Assembly: GCF_040958095.1 (NCBI RefSeq)
Contig: NC_091193.1
Location: 19,790,722-19,854,721 of the forward strand
Reading direction: 5' to 3'
Origin: Procambarus clarkii
Taxonomy: Eukaryota; Arthropoda; Malacostraca; Decapoda; Cambaridae
DNA: 64,000 bases
The notes beneath the pieces are model-generated. The model did not search any database and had not been told where the DNA came from. It saw only the letters and a list, made by a program, of their open reading frames with translations. Each line of letters begins with the position of its first letter. Within the stretch, counting starts at the first letter, position 1. A program made the position numbers and the translations under genes. Below are positions 59,300 to 64,000 of this stretch, one piece after another.

Positions 59300-60235
59300 A
59301 ATAAACAGATTTAAACTATTTCACACACATTAGACGAGGAGGGGAAGTAGTCATATTTGTTAGGGAAAATTTGAAATGTAGTCCCAAAGAGGGAATCAAA
59401 ACTGAGCCCCACACAGAAGCTGTTTGGCTAGAATTAAACGAAAAAGCTAAAGATCTTATAATAGGAGCTATATACAGGCCACCAAACTTAGAATGGAAGC
59501 AAAGCATCTATGGAAGGAAATGTCTAGAGTATCTAGGTCTAACAGTATTTGTGTCCAACCCGTTCTCGCAAATTCGTAAAGTCAATATTGACTTATTAAC
59601 TACGTGCATAGGTGATATACTAAACATAATAGATACCCTTAAAAAGATTCATAGAAAACACCGACCTTACCTAACCTTGTTAGTATCTTAAGATAAGCAT
59701 CTTATTGCTTCGTAATTACAATTATTACCTAACCTATACCTATTATAGGTTAGGTAATAATTGTAATTACGAAGCAATAAGATGCTTATCTTAACATACT
59801 AAGTAGGTTAGGTAAGGTCGGTGTTTTCTATGAATCTTTTTAAGGGTATCTATTATGTTAAGTATGTCACCTATGCACATATTTAATAAGTCAATATTGA
59901 CTTATTAAATTTGCGAGAACGGGTTGTTGTGTCATGGGTGACTTTAATTTTAATGGAATAAACTGGCTTAACAAAATGGAATAATGAAGCAGAATTCTAG
60001 AATTAATTGACGATTGCTTCCTTAAGCAACACATTAAGGAACCAACTTGGGAAAAATAATATTTTAGACTGTTAACTAACCGGGAGAGACAAATTATGTA
60101 ATGACATCGAAACAGATATAGCATAGAATGTAATAGATTTGTAGGAGAAAATTCTGGTAAAGTGCCAGATTTCAGAAAAGCTGGTTTTAATAGCCTAAGA
60201 AATTTTTTGGGTGAAATAGATTGGAAAGTCCTTGG
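59300..60235 (+). mobile_element. LINE endonuclease remnant split by a palindromic element
   Basis: Plus frames give RRGGEVVIFVRENLKC, AVWLELNEKAKDLIIGAIYR and PP (APE endonuclease), then after the insert VMGDFNFNGINW (the GDFN motif) and ILELIDDCF, then VPDFRKAGFNSLRNF. The RT part is missing. Several stops are present. The insert occupies 59556-59926. Confidence 0.8.
59556..59926. mobile_element. 371-bp near-perfect palindromic (foldback) element
   Basis: Ends caacccgttctcgcaaatt and aatttgcgagaacgggttg are exact inverted repeats, and the arms pair almost to the centre at about 59741. It is flanked by the 7-bp direct repeat ttgtgtc (59549-59555 and 59927-59933), a target-site duplication. 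There is no frame for a transposase, so it must be mobilised in trans. Confidence 0.85.
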
Positions 60236-60374
60236 CATGGGGGGGGGGTGGCGGTCTTGTAGCAAGACGTCAACCTAGTGATAGTAAAAATGGCGGAATT
60301 GGCTTCGATCATTTGGCTGATAACGCCAGCTGGTGGCTCTACATGAGACTGGTGACAATAACACTAGCTGCCTG

Positions 60375-60990
60375 CATTACAAAAGACGTTACGCCAGCTG
60401 GCGGCTGTACATCAGATGTAGGTGGGCCCAGATGGTGGTTCTACGTCAGATGTAGGTGGCGCCAGATGGTGGTTCTACGTCAGATGTAGGTTCTTCATGA
60501 GATGTAGGTGGTGCCAGATGGTGGTTCTACATCAGATGTAGGTGGGGCCAGATGGTGGTTCTACATCAGATGTAGGTGGCGCCAGATGGTGGTTATACAT
60601 CAGATGTAGGTGGTGCCAGATGGTGGTTATACATCAGATGTAGGTGGCGCCAGATGGTGGTTATACATCAGATGTAGGTGGTGCCAGATGTTGGTTATAC
60701 ATCAGATGTAGGTGGCGCCAGATGGTGGTTCTACGTCAGATGTAGGTGGCGCCAGATGGTGGTTCTACGTCAGATGTAGGTGACGCCAGATGGTGGTTCT
60801 TCATGAGATGTAGGTGGCGCCAGATGGTGGTTCTTCATGAGATGTAGGTGGTGCCAGATGGTGGTTCTACATCAGATGTAGGTGGGGCTAGATAGTTCTA
60901 CATTAGATGTAGGTGGAGCCAGATTTTGGTTCCACGTCAGATGCAGGTGGCGCCAGCTGGCGGCTCTACATAAAATACAGGTGGGGCCAG
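60375..60990 (+). repeat. 34-bp minisatellite, about 17 units
   Basis: The unit gatgtaggtggcgccagatg plus gtggttctacatca varies in cgcc/tgcc/ggcc and in tctacatc/tatacatc/tcttcatg. Edges are degenerate. Confidence 0.93.
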
Positions 60991-61504
60991 GTGACGGCAC
61001 TACACGTGACTAATTTCAGAAGTTAAATGATCACAAACGACTATCAGGTGTCAGGTACTTTAACTCGAGCATTTAGTTATTGTATTAGGAAATAACAAAA
61101 AATCTGCTTTGAGTAATAACTAATTTGAAGTCAAATTATTTGTTACATACATTTGCAGCCACTTAGATACATACACTGAGAGCCACTGTAATTTAAGACT
61201 AAATGCTGTAACTGAGGAGACCCAGATCTGGCACTATGTTCTCAAGGTAATATTAGGCGAGTACACACACACAGCGTCTGTGTTATATCCAAATATATCA
61301 ATATACAAATCTATATAACAATACACCAGTCAGCTTTTATTGCTTCACTCTATAATGTCATGCTTCCTCAGCAGGACACAAGCCATATGTTAAGGAGAGG
61401 TGGAGAGGGAGTCACTCGTATACAAGCTCATACAAGTTTATAACTGTATATGTAATTATACCAGTATAGTCAGTCGTTCACTAAGCGTTAGGCTGTGATA
61501 CTCA

Positions 61505-61765
61505 TGCTAAAGCATTGTTGATGTGAGGAAACTGAGTGCCCAAATGAGCCACAGAGATATTAGAAAGAACTTTTTTAGTGTCAGAGTAGTTGACAAATGG
61601 AATGCATTAGGCAGTGATGTGGTGGAGGCTGACTCTATACACAGTTTCAAACGTAGATATGAGAGCCCAATAGGCTCAGGACCCTGTACATCAGTTGAGA
61701 GGCGGGACCAATGAGTCAGAGCTCAACCCCCGCAAGCACAACTAGGGGAGTACACACACACATCC
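61505..61765 (+). mobile_element. LINE 3' fragment
   Basis: The frame reads SHRDIRKNFFSVRVVDKWNA, then VVEADSIHSFKRRYES and a stop. The 3' UTR ends aactaggggagtacacacac. The same 3' UTR recurs at 63925-64000. Strongly 5'-truncated. Confidence 0.8.
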
Positions 61766-62090
61766 TCTCAGCCGATTGGACTGAGTGCCCGAGTTATATT
61801 CCCGAACAAGGCAAAAAGAAATGCAGTTTCTTTCATCTGACATCTCTCAGATGAAAGATGGTAATGCTCACCTAGCAGTAAAAAATAGTACCAGAAAGTT
61901 TGGCAGCTGCTTCGGGCTGCATTCTGGGCATGTATGTGAGAGAGAGAAATATGTAGAAGATGTAATAGAAGACTCAAATATAATAAGGTTGGGAATCAGT
62001 ACATTCGACAACATATAGTTAGAAAAGCGGGGACCAAGAGCTAACAGCTGGATACTGTAGGTACAAATAGTAAATACAAACCTCACATCT
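61765..62090 (+). mobile_element. tRNA-derived SINE, old copy
   Basis: Diverged A box (gattggactgagtgcccg) and B-box region, body matching 9337, and a tail of acaaatagtaaatacaaa as in 34612-34898. An internal repeat of ctttcatctgacatctctca disrupts it. Confidence 0.65.
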
Positions 62091-62314
62091 TGCGTGTCAC
62101 ACACAAATTTAGTCGTGGACCCCAAAAGACTCCATATATTGATAATCAATGAAGCACCTTTTTCACTAACTGTAAATACTATTGTTTTTAAATCCGTGCA
62201 ATGTTGGGTTAGTCAGAGACCATTTAAGAGCGCAGCTGTGTCATCAATAACAGATACGGAGTGACGAGGCTACCGGTGGTGGCCCTTGCACCCTGTCGTG
62301 GCCCCCAGTGTCCG

Positions 62315-62545
62315 GAGAGGACGCAAGAAGTGTAGAGAAGACGCAAGAAGCATGGAGAGGACGCAATAAGTGAGGAGAGGACACAAGAAGTGTTGAGAGG
62401 ACGCAAGAAGCGTAGAGGACGCAAGAAGCATGGAGAGGACGCAATAAGTGTGGAGAGGACGCAATAAGTGTGGAGATGACACACGAAGTATTGAGGGGAC
62501 GCAAGAAGTGTTGAAAGGACGCAAGAAGTGTGTGGAGAAGACGCA
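62315..62545 (+). repeat. 20-bp minisatellite, about 11 units
   Basis: The unit cgcaagaagtgtggagagga has frequent one-base changes and occasional length changes. ORFs on the minus strand are by-products. Confidence 0.9.
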
Positions 62546-63409
62546 AGAAGCGTGAAGAGAATACAAGAAGTGTACCAAGACACGTACAAGTGGCTGACCA
62601 TAGTCAACTGGTGGAGGACGCAGGCCGAGCAAATACTAAATAAGGGGCTAAGATTATCACACCAGTTTATGTGGAAGACATCCTTATCACAAGACTGATG
62701 TAGAATCAAAACTCTCAATTCAAACTACCTTAGTAGAAGAAGTTGATAAGTTGTATATGAAATTACAACATAATCACTGATGTTGGGATGATAAGCCTCA
62801 GTAAAGTCAACAGAATTTCACTTGGGATGAACTCATCGAGAGATGGAGACGGAAATATTACACCAAATCCTAATCAAATCAGCAAATACAGACGTATCTT
62901 GAGTTCTATCTTTCTGTGTTTTGATTCAATTTTTAAACCGCGACATCTTACGACAGTAGCGGACATTCCTAACTCGCAAGATATTGTACAAGCGCTCACC
63001 GGTCACTCCGTTGTCAACGTGCAGCCAAAGTAACCCACAAACGGGGTTTCGTTGGCAGGCATTTGAGTTCAGCATTGTGGAAATGTTCAAAATTTTCGCC
63101 ATCGGCTCAATATTATAGGTTTCTATAGTATTTTTTCAATCAAGGACGGAAGGATTGTGCTCTACTCAGCAACTACGGTAAGATTTGCATGTGCACTTGT
63201 ATGCAAACGAAACCCGGTTATACAATTTCCCCCCGGAAAATTAACAGCCTAGTTAGGCCTGCTCAGGTGGTATAGACCTATATCTCATGCTTCATTTATA
63301 AAAATTTCAGATTTTGAAAGTTCTTTAGTAAGCACATATTTATTATCAATAGTTTGTTTCACCATAAGAGGAAAACTTGGGGTACGGATTTTTTTGTCAA
63401 GTTTTTGAA

Positions 63410-64000
63410 AGATTCAAATCAAATCAATAAAATGTTTATTCAGGTAAAAGTACATACATACAAGATGAGTTACAATCACAATGTTGGATTTCTAGATAGA
63501 GCTAGTACATACAGTGCCTAAAGCCACTAATACATACTGTACAGTTTTTCAGGTAAGGTGTGGGGCAAAAACACTTAGACTAAAACTTAATACTAATTGA
63601 GATTAAAGCAAAAATTGAGTTTAAAAGGTTGGGGGGGGGGGAACATGGCAGAAATCAGCCGTTAGACCAGTTGATCAACAAACAGTATTGTTTGAAAATA
63701 GCAAGACATGGGTTGACATTTAGGGGGTAAGGTAGGTTAGAGTTTATTAGGTAGTACTTAGTTTTTATTGTTGTCCCCTAACTCCCCTTGCCACTTCGTG
63801 GGGGAATTGTATAGGGTGTTTATGTAGCTTCAGGGCCTGGGAGTTAGTCAGCTGTCACGGGCTACTTCCTGGGGCGTGTGTGTGTGTGGTGTATGGGGGA
63901 AAAAAAAAAGTAGTTAGTAAACAGTTGAGAGGCGGGCCGAAAGAGCAAAGCTCAACCCCCGCAAACACAACTAGGTGAATACAATACAATACAATACAAT
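63410..64000. mobile_element. Retroelement and SINE tails at window end
   Basis: 63415-63600 is a tail of a minus-strand element (aataaaatgtttattcaggt). 63825-63900 resembles the SINE body end. 63925-64000 matches the LINE 3' UTR of 61690-61760 and ends in an (ATACA)n tract cut by the window edge. Confidence 0.5.

Overview
This is a eukaryotic nuclear window, AT-rich and crowded with repeats. It most likely comes from a decapod crustacean, and a crayfish is my best guess. The reasons are spliced genes with GT-AG introns, a crustin-type WAP peptide gene, a FIH (HIF1AN) gene, many tRNA-derived SINEs, many 5'-truncated LINE copies and exceptionally abundant minisatellites. There are no bacterial features. 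Species placement is inference from gene content and remembered repeat types.

Layout. 1-22.35 kb: about 2.8 copies of a tandem duplication unit (period about 8-10 kb), all on the minus strand. Each copy carries one three-exon gene for a small secreted peptide (genes at 1098-3758, 10333-11912 and 17346-21940). I assembled these from splice sites. Exon 1 codes for only Met-Leu-Leu plus one base. Exon 2 completes the signal peptide and a propeptide. Exon 3 ends in a C-x3-C-x8-CC cysteine motif that resembles the cysteine block preceding the WAP domain in crustins, but no WAP domain follows. Exon 3 has grown a 19 x 16-residue array in copy 1, an unrelated array of about 17 x 9 residues in copy 3, and none in copy 2. 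This is the most likely undescribed system in the window.

22.35-34.9 kb: inverted-repeat DNA elements, SINEs, LINE remains and four minisatellites. One array lies in a possible Pro-rich peptide gene (25577-26117, minus) and one is a 59-unit array (32.7-34.3 kb). 34.98-37.3 kb: a plus-strand single-WAP-domain (type III crustin-like) gene of four exons. 38.88-51.43 kb: a complete six-exon gene for FIH, the asparaginyl hydroxylase that tunes HIF. Its introns hold LINE, SINE and hAT remains.

51.6-64 kb: a piggyBac remnant, long TA and CA microsatellites, a LINE copy with an uninterrupted 755-codon EN/RT frame, a LINE endonuclease remnant split by a 371-bp near-perfect palindrome with 7-bp target duplications, two minisatellites, and SINE and LINE tails.

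How the genes relate: the three tandem genes and the WAP gene look like secreted immune or cuticle-type peptides and may form a loose crustin-related cluster. FIH is an unrelated oxygen-sensing gene. I recognised no LTR retrovirus-like element.
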